Shown: in pieces, positions 1-7,659 of the stretch
Layout of the letters: every line of letters starts with the position of its first letter
Position numbering within the stretch: position 1 is the first letter of the stretch
Assembly: GCA_900551265.1 (NCBI GenBank)
Contig: URVL01000029.1
Location: 1-18,752, forward strand
Origin: an uncultured Eubacteriales bacterium
GTDB lineage: Bacteria > Bacillota > Clostridia > Oscillospirales > QAMX01
Length of the DNA stretch: 18,752 bases
Direction of reading: 5' to 3'
Notes under the pieces: model-generated
Databases searched by the model: none
Told to the model about the DNA's origin: nothing
What the model saw: the letters and a program-made list of their open reading frames with translations, nothing else
Translations under genes and position numbers: made by a program

Positions 1-737
1 TGCAGTCTGTGTTTGGAATAGAGGAACAGGGCTTACTTTTCAGTGTACTTTTGCATTTTGGCACGCTCGTTTCGGTATTTATTTGTTTCTGGCATGATAT
101 TGTAGAGATGATACGCGAATTCTTCTATTTGTTGCGGGATTTGGCTCATGGGAAGGCTAATATTAACAAAACGCCCATGCGCCGTCAGATGATCATGGTG
201 CTCATTGCTACGGTTCCCATGATCGCCGCGGTTTTTTTAAACGATTACATAGAAAGCCTGTTTACCTCAACTCTTTTGGTAGGTTTTATGCTGCTGATTA
301 CGGCGGTGTTGTTGACGGTAACGGATATGCATGGCTTTGGGCGTAAGGATGCTTCAACTGCGACATGGCGAGACGCGCTGATCATTGGCGCGATGCAGCT
401 TGTTGCAATTGTACCTGGTATTTCCCGGTCCGGGACCGTCCTGACCGGAGGTGCACTGCGGGGATTTTCACGTGCATTTGCAGTGAAGTTTGCGTTTATT
501 ATGTCAATACCGGTAATTCTCGGCGCAAACGTTTTCTCAGTTGTAGATGCAGTCAATGAAGGCCTCGACCCTGCCATGATTATGCCGTGCGTCGTGGGGG
601 TGATTGTGGCCATGGTTTCTGGAATTGCGGCTATTAAGTTTATGAATATGCTTGCAAAGCGACGCAGTTTTCGTCCGTTTGTCATTTATTGTGCTTTGGT
701 AGGCGTTGTTACGATTGCCGCAAGTTTAATATTCTGA
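1..737 (+). CDS. uppP: Undecaprenyl-diphosphatase UppP (BacA), 5' end missing
   Basis: Integral membrane phosphatase that converts undecaprenyl diphosphate to the monophosphate, recycling the lipid carrier of peptidoglycan synthesis. The frame is already open at base 3 and lacks the usual N-terminal segment with the EFLPVSSSGH-type motif, so about 30 residues lie left of the window. The GTG at 9 is an internal Val codon in a stretch that aligns with the usual interior of the family, not a start. Counting from it, the second family signature PGISRSGTVLTGG is at about residues 136-148. Hydrophobic segments are near 11-28, 61-77, 89-107, 125-139 and 161-180, with two more to the C-terminus, which ends normally in a hydrophobic helix. 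The stop lies 26 bases before ftsK with no terminator between, so the two are probably co-transcribed. The same family gives bacitracin tolerance. Identification is firm. Confidence 0.95.
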   Translation, partial: QSVFGIEEQGLLFSVLLHFGTLVSVFICFWHDIVEMIREFFYLLRDLAHGKANINKTPMRRQMIMVLIATVPMIAAVFLNDYIESLFTSTLLVGFMLLITAVLLTVTDMHGFGRKDASTATWRDALIIGAMQLVAIVPGISRSGTVLTGGALRGFSRAFAVKFAFIMSIPVILGANVFSVVDAVNEGLDPAMIMPCVVGVIVAMVSGIAAIKFMNMLAKRRSFRPFVIYCALVGVVTIAASLIF

Positions 738-763
738 TTAAGTGATTAAAGGGTTCGATACAT

Positions 764-3481
764 ATGACTTCGCAAACCAAATCAAAACCAAAAACTGCCT
801 CGAAAAAGACTCCTGCAAAGGGCACGCAGAGGAAGAAACAAACCGCACAGACGGGGCGTGGCGCGTCTAAAATAAAGAATGCAGGACGCGGGGGAAAAAC
901 GTCTGTTAAGAGTGTTGAGAGCCAGCATCGGGAAATATGGGTTGTCGTGACCTTTTTTCTTTCCCTGGTGCTGATGCTGGCGGTCTTTAATGTAAAAGGC
1001 TTTTTGCTGGAGGCTCTGGCGTCGTTTTGCAAAGGTCTTTTGGGATTTGGCGCGTATGTGCTTCCGTTTTCATTGTTGCTTGTCTGCGGCACGATTTTGT
1101 TTGCACGCGGCAAACCAGTTGCGGGCCGTGTTGTCACAGCAATGCTGGTGCCTGTAATGGTTGGCGTGCTGGCACATCTGCTTTTTGCAGACGTGACGCT
1201 TGATGAACATTTATTATCAACACTTTATAAAACGGGTAAGACATGGCAATCCGGAGGCGTCATTGCCGGCGGTATTGGCGCCCTGATGTCTGCAGCATTA
1301 TCGAATATTGGCGCCCTGATTATAGCATTTATCCTGTTTACTTACCTGTTGCTGCGGCTTATCAATATCAAGCTCAAAACAATTCTTGAATTTTTCATCG
1401 GCGTTCATGAAAAAGCAGAGCTGCGCCGTGAGCCGGTTGATTTTTATGACGAGGCTTTTAACGAAGAAGAGGTTCAGGAACGCGAGGCTGTTGCACCGCT
1501 GCCACCGAAGCGTCAAAAGCCTGCGCGCATGGAAGCGGAGAGAAAAAAGGAAAAGCATTCGCACAGACGTAGCGAAATTGATCTTCCGTTGGAGGCTGAG
1601 TCTCCTGTGGTGGGAAAACAGGACGGCCAGACTGCTGCGCCGGATTTGGCGACCAAAGCAGAGACGGAAGCCGTTTCTGATAAGGACGTACCCCTTCCGC
1701 TTGAAGAAGCGTTTGCTGTGGAAAATAGTAGTACGTCCGCAATTGATGTTTCTTATGAAGATCCAAAGTATGAACCGCCGCGCGAGCTTGAGGATGCCTG
1801 TGATGATGAGGCGCCTTTTGATCTGGAACCGGAACCTGTGCAAATACAGGATGAACAGGAAGCAACGGAAGATATGGCGGTTACGACGGCGGCTGTGGAG
1901 GAAATTCCGACGCAGAGCATTCCTCTGGAGCCTTTGCTTACGGGAACCGATCCTGTCGTCGTAGATACCCATCAGTTGTCGGAAGATGCCCACCTGGACG
2001 AAGAAGCACTTGCCCGAGCACAGGCGACGGCAAAGCGCGAATATGATTTTCCGCCCATTTCACTCCTGCATGAGGACGATTTTGTCCCAGCGGATGATGT
2101 GACGGAGGAGTTGCGCGTCCGTTCGCACAAACTTGCCGACACGCTTTCAAGTTTTGGCGTTGAGGCACAGATTATCAATGTGATTCGCGGACCATCGATC
2201 ACCCGTTATGAGATCTTGTTGGACCGCGGCGTAAAATTCTCCCGATTGACGGCTTTGCAGGACGACATTGCGCTTGCTCTTGGTGCGTCCGGCGTACGCA
2301 TTGCGGCAATACCGGATAAATCTGCTGTCGGAATTGAGGTGCCGAATAAGGTTGTGCAGACGGTATTCCTGCGTGATGTTTTGACATCGCGTACCATGGC
2401 CGATAATAAGTCAAAACTTGCCTTTGCGCTTGGCAAGGATATTACAGGTACCAGCATTGTCGGCGATATTGGAAAAATGCCGCACATGCTGATTGCTGGT
2501 ACGACTGGTTCCGGTAAATCCGTATGCATTAATTCCATTATCATCAGCCTTCTCTACCGGGCATCGCCAAGCGAGGTCAAGCTTATTATGATTGATCCCA
2601 AAATGGTGGAGCTTGGCAACTATAACGGGATTCCTCATCTTTTGGTCCCGGTCGTGACGGACTATAAAAAGGCCGCCGGTGCGTTGAATTGGGCTGTAGT
2701 GGAAATGGAACGACGCTACAAGCTTATGTTTGAGTATGGTGCGCGGGACCTGGACTCTTTTAATAAGGCTGCTGTGGGGAAAGGGGAAGATCCGTTGCCG
2801 CGCATTGTGATCATCATCGATGAGCTTGCAGACCTTATGATGATGGCGGCCAAGGAAATTGAGGAAAGTATCTGCCGCATCGCTCAGAAAGCGCGTGCTG
2901 CCGGTATGCATTTGATTATTGCGACACAGCGTCCGTCTGCCGACGTGTTGACGGGATTGATGAAATCAAATATTCCTTCGCGCATTGCCTTCGCCGTTGC
3001 GTCACAAATGGAGTCTCGAATTATTCTGGACACCGGCGGCGCAGAGAAACTGATTGGCAAGGGCGACATGCTTTTCAATCCGCTTGGTATGCCAAAACCA
3101 ATGCGTGTACAGGGCTGTTATCTCTCTTCAAACGAAGTGGAGGCTGTAACAGAATATGTTAAGCGTTCCGGTACGGCGGAATATTCCAGTGAGATCCTGG
3201 AACATATGGAACGCAGCGCTTCTTCGGATTCCGCAGGATATCATGAGGAGGAAGAAGAGGATGAAAAGTTATATGAAGCTGTGGATGTGGTCATGCAGAC
3301 GGGACAGGCTTCGGCCTCTATGCTGCAACGAAAACTGAAGCTGGGTTATGCGCGTGCCGCGCGCATTATTGACCAGATGGAGAGCCGTGGTATCATCGGA
3401 CCGTTTGACGGTGCAAAACCGCGTCAGCTTCTCATCTCAAAATCCGATTGGCAGGAAATGAAGTCACGGCGTTCATACTGA
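764..3481 (+). CDS. ftsK: DNA translocase FtsK/SpoIIIE
   Basis: Membrane-anchored ATP-driven motor that pumps chromosomal DNA through the closing septum; in spore formers the same family moves DNA into the forespore. The 905-residue protein has a Lys/Arg-rich cytoplasmic N-terminus (1-50), about four membrane helices (about 58-200), and a long acidic, Pro/Glu-rich linker (about 215-430) of low complexity. The RecA-like motor follows, with Walker A GTTGSGKS at 579-586 and Walker B IVIIIDELAD at 681-690, then the C-terminal winged-helix gamma domain that reads polar DNA signals (about 833-905, SASMLQRKLKLGYARAARI). Length is typical. The ATG at 764 follows a modest AAAGGG ribosome site and uppP, and a strong bidirectional terminator closes the unit. 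Whether its main role is division (FtsK) or sporulation (SpoIIIE) cannot be decided from sequence; clostridia often have one protein for both. Confidence 0.96.
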   Translation: MTSQTKSKPKTASKKTPAKGTQRKKQTAQTGRGASKIKNAGRGGKTSVKSVESQHREIWVVVTFFLSLVLMLAVFNVKGFLLEALASFCKGLLGFGAYVLPFSLLLVCGTILFARGKPVAGRVVTAMLVPVMVGVLAHLLFADVTLDEHLLSTLYKTGKTWQSGGVIAGGIGALMSAALSNIGALIIAFILFTYLLLRLINIKLKTILEFFIGVHEKAELRREPVDFYDEAFNEEEVQEREAVAPLPPKRQKPARMEAERKKEKHSHRRSEIDLPLEAESPVVGKQDGQTAAPDLATKAETEAVSDKDVPLPLEEAFAVENSSTSAIDVSYEDPKYEPPRELEDACDDEAPFDLEPEPVQIQDEQEATEDMAVTTAAVEEIPTQSIPLEPLLTGTDPVVVDTHQLSEDAHLDEEALARAQATAKREYDFPPISLLHEDDFVPADDVTEELRVRSHKLADTLSSFGVEAQIINVIRGPSITRYEILLDRGVKFSRLTALQDDIALALGASGVRIAAIPDKSAVGIEVPNKVVQTVFLRDVLTSRTMADNKSKLAFALGKDITGTSIVGDIGKMPHMLIAGTTGSGKSVCINSIIISLLYRASPSEVKLIMIDPKMVELGNYNGIPHLLVPVVTDYKKAAGALNWAVVEMERRYKLMFEYGARDLDSFNKAAVGKGEDPLPRIVIIIDELADLMMMAAKEIEESICRIAQKARAAGMHLIIATQRPSADVLTGLMKSNIPSRIAFAVASQMESRIILDTGGAEKLIGKGDMLFNPLGMPKPMRVQGCYLSSNEVEAVTEYVKRSGTAEYSSEILEHMERSASSDSAGYHEEEEEDEKLYEAVDVVMQTGQASASMLQRKLKLGYARAARIIDQMESRGIIGPFDGAKPRQLLISKSDWQEMKSRRSY

Positions 3482-3518
3482 TGGAATAGCGTCACCTTTT
3501 GCTATACTGGCATGAAAT

Positions 3519-3550
3519 AAAAATCCCCCGGCCAGGGCCGGGGGATTTTT
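3519..3550. terminator. Bidirectional Rho-independent terminator between ftsK and prmA
   Basis: A near-perfect palindrome: the 15-base arm at 3519-3533 pairs exactly with 3536-3550, leaving a tight AG centre. Its GC core (CCCCCGGCC) is flanked by A5 on the left and T5 on the right, so a U-tract follows the hairpin in both directions. It sits between the convergent ends of ftsK (stop 3481) and prmA (stop 3563) and can serve both. Confidence 0.93.
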
Positions 3551-3562
3551 ACGGTATCAGCA

Positions 3563-4531
3563 TCAGATTGTAACGCGGTAGAGCACCCAGTCGTTTTTTT
3601 CCAGACGCTCACAAATGGAGAATCCGGCGGATTCGAGCTGGTCAGCTACTTCGGCAGCGCGCTGCCCGATAATACCGGAGGTCAAAAGCATACCTCCCGG
3701 CTTCAGGCAGCGGTGGAAGAGCGGACGCATAGCGATGATCACATCTGCAACAATGTTTGCACTAATCAAATCATATGGTTCTGCGGCAATTGTGTCGGCC
3801 AGTACCGTATCTGCGATGGCATTGCCACAGAATGTGCGATAGGCATTTTCCAAAAATCCGTTACGCAAGAGATTTTCGCGCGTAGTGGCAATACAGTTTT
3901 CATCGATATCTACGCATGTTACATGCCCTGCGCCCAAAAGCAATGCCGCAACAGATAAAATGCCGCTGCCACATCCCATGTCAAGCACGCGATCTCCGGG
4001 TCTAACCAGGTTTTCTAACGATTCAAGGCAGAGCCTCGTCGTTTCATGGGAACCCGTTCCAAACGAAGACGATGGATCAATTTCCAAGACAATGCGATTG
4101 TCACCGGCCTCGTACGCTTCCCACGACGGTTTCACGACAAGCCTTTCTCCGACAGGGAAAGGCTTAAAGTATTTTTTATAGGCATTTGCCCAGTCTTCAT
4201 CGTGTAGCCCCTTAAAAGTTACTGCTAATTCGCCAAACTTTTTTGAAACATCAAGGGCGCGAAGTTCGTCTAATTTCTTGAGAACGTCGCGGATAAGAAT
4301 ACGGCCCTGCGCATTGTCTGCAGGATAGATTTTAACGGTAGTGGGAGCTTCACGCAATTTCATGAGATTTTCATCTACATAATCCCAGTGCGGCGTGACA
4401 GTTTCCAGAAACTCGTTAAAGTCCTGACTGTCTTCAATTGTAAAACCGTTCACACCCAGGTCTTCAAGGATTGACACCAGCATGTCGATTCCCTCGGTAG
4501 TTGTCTCGATAGATACTTCAATAAAATCCAT
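3563..4531 (-). CDS. prmA: Ribosomal protein L11 methyltransferase PrmA
   Basis: SAM-dependent enzyme that trimethylates ribosomal protein L11. At 322 residues it is close to the family size. An N-terminal substrate-recognition domain (1-100) is followed by the family segment EDWANAYKKYFKP (about 112-124), the L11-methyltransferase signature FGTGSHETT (157-165), SAM motif I LDMGCGSG (183-190), the acidic VDID (207-210) and the SANIVADVI motif (about 258-266). The signature usually reads LAFGTGTHxTT; here SSSFGTGSHETT is a mild variant. The ATG at 4531 follows a strong GGAGGAG ribosome site, with a promoter 50-80 bases upstream. It is transcribed away from rsmE, which also acts on the ribosome, and has its own terminator at 3519-3550. 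Confidence 0.95.
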   Translation of the reverse strand: MDFIEVSIETTTEGIDMLVSILEDLGVNGFTIEDSQDFNEFLETVTPHWDYVDENLMKLREAPTTVKIYPADNAQGRILIRDVLKKLDELRALDVSKKFGELAVTFKGLHDEDWANAYKKYFKPFPVGERLVVKPSWEAYEAGDNRIVLEIDPSSSFGTGSHETTRLCLESLENLVRPGDRVLDMGCGSGILSVAALLLGAGHVTCVDIDENCIATTRENLLRNGFLENAYRTFCGNAIADTVLADTIAAEPYDLISANIVADVIIAMRPLFHRCLKPGGMLLTSGIIGQRAAEVADQLESAGFSICERLEKNDWVLYRVTI

Positions 4532-4580
4532 ACTCTCCTCCGGCTGCTAAAAAATGTATACGTCAAGCATATTTTTCTTT

Positions 4581-4609
4581 ATTATACCATTTACGTTATC
4601 AGATCACAA
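4581..4609 (-). promoter_or_regulatory. Sigma-A-type promoter for prmA
   Basis: Reading the minus strand, TTGTGA (4609-4604) is followed by a 17-base spacer and a perfect TATAAT (4586-4581). The expected start of transcription is about 4574, giving a leader of about 43 bases that carries the GGAGGAG site of prmA. Confidence 0.7.
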
Positions 4610-4644
4610 GCAAAAGTATATCGTAGAAAATTTCCCGCAAACGC

Positions 4645-4673
4645 TGGACAAATTACATAAAATTTGGTAAACT
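4645..4673 (+). promoter_or_regulatory. Sigma-A-type promoter for rsmE
   Basis: TGGACA (4645-4650), a 17-base spacer and TAAACT (4668-4673). Transcription should start near 4680. That leaves room for a ribosome site before the ATG at 4724 but not before the GTG at 4682, so it helps to fix the rsmE start. Confidence 0.6.
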
Positions 4674-4723
4674 AATTTCTGGTGTGCTTATTTGTCGCAT
4701 TTTGTGGACGGAGTTGCGATCTT

Positions 4724-5458
4724 ATGCCGAAGTTTTTTGTGGATCCTCAAGAGATAACAAATCGTTTTATCGTCTTAACTGGTGAAAACGCTGCGCATAT
4801 TACGAAAACGTTGCGAATGCGTCAGGGCGATGCTATAACTATTTGTGACGGGAAGAATATGGATTATGTATGCCGTATTGTTTCGGCGTCATCCGGGGCC
4901 GTAGAGGCGGAGATTTTATCATCTGTTTGCTGTTCGGCAGAGCCACGTCTTGCCTTGACACTGTATATGGCGCTTCCCAAGTCGGACAAGTTGGAACTTG
5001 TCGTACAAAAAGCTGTGGAACTGGGTGCAGCGCAGATTAAGGTTTTCCGAAGCGCTTATTGCGTACCTGACCCAGATCCCCGGGCTTTTGAAAAACGGCT
5101 GGCGCGCTTGCAAAAGATTGCAAGAGAAGCTGCCGGACAATCTTTGCGTGGCCATGTGCCAATGGTGGGAGGCCTGCTTTCTTTTGCGGAAATGCTACGG
5201 AGTGCGTCAATGGACGAACGTTCGCTTTTTTTCTATGAGCGGGGCGGTGCGCCGCTAAAAGATCTTTTGGATCAAAAAGAATACAAGTCGATATCGGTAG
5301 TTATTGGGCCAGAAGGCGGCTTTTCCAAGGAGGAGCATCGCCTGGCGTGTGACGCGGGCCTTGAAACAGCTTTTCTGGGCGCACGTATCCTGCGTTGTGA
5401 AACTGCGGCAATTTGTGCCATATCCGCTGTGATGTTTCATGCGGGCGAATTTGCGTAA
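4724..5458 (+). CDS. rsmE: 16S rRNA (uracil-1498-N3)-methyltransferase RsmE
   Basis: SPOUT-superfamily enzyme that methylates U1498 of 16S rRNA in the decoding region. The ATG at 4724 (244 residues, MPKFFVDP) is chosen over an in-frame GTG at 4682 because the probable transcription start lies at about 4680 and a GGACGGAG site precedes 4724; RsmE proteins also normally begin at this point. Visible landmarks are an N-terminal PUA-like domain (1-70), the segment KSDKLELVVQKAVELG (86-101), EAAGQSLRGHVP near 135-146, and the SAM-binding knot signatures IGPEGG (194-199) and GARILRCETA (219-228). The last is the hallmark of the family, usually LGxRILRxETA. The downstream membrane-protein gene starts 37 bases later and is likely in the same transcript. 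Confidence 0.94.
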   Translation: MPKFFVDPQEITNRFIVLTGENAAHITKTLRMRQGDAITICDGKNMDYVCRIVSASSGAVEAEILSSVCCSAEPRLALTLYMALPKSDKLELVVQKAVELGAAQIKVFRSAYCVPDPDPRAFEKRLARLQKIAREAAGQSLRGHVPMVGGLLSFAEMLRSASMDERSLFFYERGGAPLKDLLDQKEYKSISVVIGPEGGFSKEEHRLACDAGLETAFLGARILRCETAAICAISAVMFHAGEFA

Positions 5459-5494
5459 GGCCTAAAGTATCGGATGAAAGGTATGTGTTGAAAA

Positions 5495-6265
5495 TTGGGC
5501 AAGCAAAACGAGACGAATTCAAGAAATGATTTTATTACAAATAAAATTATAGTCGTTTTTATCCTTGCATTCGCCATGTCTGTGGCGTTGATGCTGATCA
5601 GCCGTGGTCTGGATAATGTAGACACTTTTATTGGTACGTATTATACCGTTTACATATTGGGCTTTGCAGGAGTTGTAGGCGTAACGCTTGGAATTATAAA
5701 AGAAATCCTGGATTATCGGCATAAACGTGATATGTCCCGAAAAATTATAACAGGACATGGGATTGCCATCTGTTCTGCAGTTGTCGCTATATCTTCATTT
5801 TTGATTTTATTCGGCGGTTATTCAAATTCAATTCGATTTCTTTATGTAGCTATCCCTTCACTCGCAGTGCTTTATTTGATCTATATGATTTATCAGCGCG
5901 AATTCTGTACGCTGGCAACCTTTGGCGTGATTATTGCACTTTATTTCTGGCGTTTTGCGCAGTTTTATAAAGGTTCTGTTCGGTTTATAGCGGCACAGTG
6001 TGTGCTGTTATTGCTCTGTTTATGTGCAGGATCGCTCTTGGCTTTGCTAAAACGGGGTGATGGTGTTTTAATCGTTAGTGGCCGGAAGCTCCGTTTGCTT
6101 GAAACGGATGCAGAATATGGGGCGTCTTACCTGTTTGTGGCATTGCTTGCCATGATACTTGTGGCAGCGTTTTTTGTGCCGAATGCGGCAATGATTTATC
6201 TGGCATTTACCACGCTTGCAGTTGTCTTTATTATGGCAGTCTATTATGCTGTTCGGATGATGTGA
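5495..6265 (+). CDS. Unknown polytopic membrane protein, about eight helices
   Basis: I do not recognise this 256-residue protein. It is strongly hydrophobic with about eight predicted membrane segments (near residues 17-38, 44-66, 82-108, 113-131, 134-152, 162-182, 208-228 and 229-252), short loops and a charged N-terminus of about 15 residues. No catalytic or transporter signature is visible. The only open start before the first helix is a TTG at 5495; an in-frame TGA at 5489-5491 blocks anything further upstream. A GAAAGG ribosome site lies at 5476-5481, 13 bases before the TTG, which is longer than ideal. An ATG inside the first helix region (about 5578) is an alternative but would remove charged residues typical of a membrane N-terminus. 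It follows rsmE in the same direction and ends before a strong terminator. It is probably a real gene because the whole frame has a coherent membrane pattern, but its function is unknown. Confidence 0.8.
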   Translation: MGKQNETNSRNDFITNKIIVVFILAFAMSVALMLISRGLDNVDTFIGTYYTVYILGFAGVVGVTLGIIKEILDYRHKRDMSRKIITGHGIAICSAVVAISSFLILFGGYSNSIRFLYVAIPSLAVLYLIYMIYQREFCTLATFGVIIALYFWRFAQFYKGSVRFIAAQCVLLLLCLCAGSLLALLKRGDGVLIVSGRKLRLLETDAEYGASYLFVALLAMILVAAFFVPNAAMIYLAFTTLAVVFIMAVYYAVRMM

Positions 6266-6320
6266 GGGAACGTGGGTTTATCATCCGTTGCTTGCCGCTC
6301 CGCCGGCGGTTTTGAAAAGG

Positions 6321-6352
6321 AAGGCGGGCTTTTAAAAGCCCGCCTTGTTTTT
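6321..6352 (+). terminator. Rho-independent terminator after the rsmE operon
   Basis: A perfect 26-base palindrome (6321-6346), AAGGCGGGCTTTT and its complement, followed by GTTTTTA. It closes the rsmE and membrane-protein transcript. The ribosome site of the next gene (6361-6370) begins only nine bases after it, which leaves no room for a normal promoter. Confidence 0.9.
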
Positions 6353-6376
6353 AGTATTTGAGAAAGGAGATCATGC

Positions 6377-7657
6377 ATGGGGAGAAATGCACTTGTTGCA
6401 CAGTCTGGCGGGCCGTCACCGGTTATTAACGCTTCGCTTTTAGGCGTAATTGACGCTTGCCGCGCTTATCCAGATAAAATCGATACCTTATATGCCGCTT
6501 ATCATGGTATTGAGGGCGTGCTGCTTGAAGAGCTGATCGATCTTTATGCACAGCCAAAGGATGAAGTTGCCCGCCTAAAATATACGCCTGCCTCCGGCGC
6601 AGTCGGGACCTGCCGCTATAAACTGTCGGATACCGAAAGCGCGGATTTTGCCCGCATCATTGAGGTGTGCCGCGCACATGATATCGGCTATTTTTTCTAC
6701 ATCGGCGGGAATGATTCCATGGACACAGCAAAGAAGGTCAGTGATTTAGCCCAGAAACAGGGGTATGATCTGGTCGTGACCGGAGTTCCCAAAACGATTG
6801 ATAACGACGTGGGCGACGCATCCTTTCAATTAATTGATCATACGCCGGGCTATGGGAGCTGCGCACGTTACTGGGCGCTTTTAATGCAGAATGCGGACGA
6901 GGAAAACCGTGCGATTTCCGGAAGCGAATGTGTGTCGGTCTATCAGGCGATGGGCCGCACGACGGGCTATATTACCGCAGCATCGCGGCTTGGAGATCCG
7001 GGACGCCGGTCTCCACTTTTACTGTTCTTTTCCGAAATGCATGAGACGCTGGAAAGCGTGGCGGAAGCGGTGAATGAACGGCTGCGTACGGCTGGACGTT
7101 GTATTGTTGTCGTTAATGAGGGCCTGGACGTAGGAGATATCGATGCAAAACGTGATGGCTTCGGTCATATTGAATATGGCGCTTCCGGCATCAGCGCCAT
7201 GCAGGCCGTAGTTAACTACTTGAATACGCACAAGCTCGCTGCGCGTGGCCAAGCAACGGGACAACTTCCCGGTACGATCCAGCGCGGCGTATCGCTCATG
7301 GCTTCGACAGTAGATATTGAGGAGGCTTATGAACATGGCCGCAATGCCGTGTGCATTGCGATACGCGATGGAACGGGCTATATGTCTACAGTTCTGCGGC
7401 ACAATTTTGAGACGTATAAGCCGTATTATGATAAAGTGAAATTAGAATTGATTGCCAATTCGGAACGCCATTTTCCACGGGCCTGGATCACACCGGATGG
7501 CCATGATGTTACGGATGATTTCGTGCGCTATGCACGTCCGTTGCTTGGAGAAGAGAATCCCCCTATTCCCATGGAAGGCGGCTTGCAGCGCTTTGCACGG
7601 TTAAGCATCCATTTTATTGATAAAAAATTGCCGGCTTACCGGCCAGCGGGGTTTTAA
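6377..7657 (+). CDS. pfp: Pyrophosphate-dependent 6-phosphofructokinase
   Basis: Glycolytic enzyme that phosphorylates fructose 6-phosphate, reversibly when PPi is the donor. Two positions point to PPi rather than ATP: the loop GGNDS (110-114), where Asp replaces the second Gly of the ATP-type GGDGS, and PKTIDND (138-144), where Lys replaces the Gly of PGTIDND. Other family marks are the N-terminal AQSGGPSPVINA (8-19) and the substrate segment AMGRTTGY (191-198). At 426 residues it belongs to the longer PFK group rather than the 320-residue ATP type. The ATG at 6377 follows AGAAAGGAGA (6361-6370); an out-of-frame ATG lies at 6373. It lies directly behind a terminator hairpin, and I see no clear promoter. 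The TcdA-like gene begins two bases after its stop. Donor choice is inferred from motifs only. Confidence 0.92.
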   Translation: MGRNALVAQSGGPSPVINASLLGVIDACRAYPDKIDTLYAAYHGIEGVLLEELIDLYAQPKDEVARLKYTPASGAVGTCRYKLSDTESADFARIIEVCRAHDIGYFFYIGGNDSMDTAKKVSDLAQKQGYDLVVTGVPKTIDNDVGDASFQLIDHTPGYGSCARYWALLMQNADEENRAISGSECVSVYQAMGRTTGYITAASRLGDPGRRSPLLLFFSEMHETLESVAEAVNERLRTAGRCIVVVNEGLDVGDIDAKRDGFGHIEYGASGISAMQAVVNYLNTHKLAARGQATGQLPGTIQRGVSLMASTVDIEEAYEHGRNAVCIAIRDGTGYMSTVLRHNFETYKPYYDKVKLELIANSERHFPRAWITPDGHDVTDDFVRYARPLLGEENPPIPMEGGLQRFARLSIHFIDKKLPAYRPAGF

Positions 7658-7659
7658 TC

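Noticed and set aside
245..685. 146-codon minus-strand frame opposite uppP
   Set aside because: uppP is unmistakable in this region and the antisense product has no coherent domain or ribosome site.
1298..1993. Long minus-strand open frames (231 and 135 codons) opposite the ftsK linker
   Set aside because: They lie opposite the biased, acidic low-complexity linker of ftsK, are full of Arg, His and Phe, and have no recognisable motif. They are shadows of the real frame.
4682..4723. GTG start giving 14 extra residues on RsmE
   Set aside because: It would sit about two bases from the predicted transcription start, and the added residues are not part of the RsmE family.
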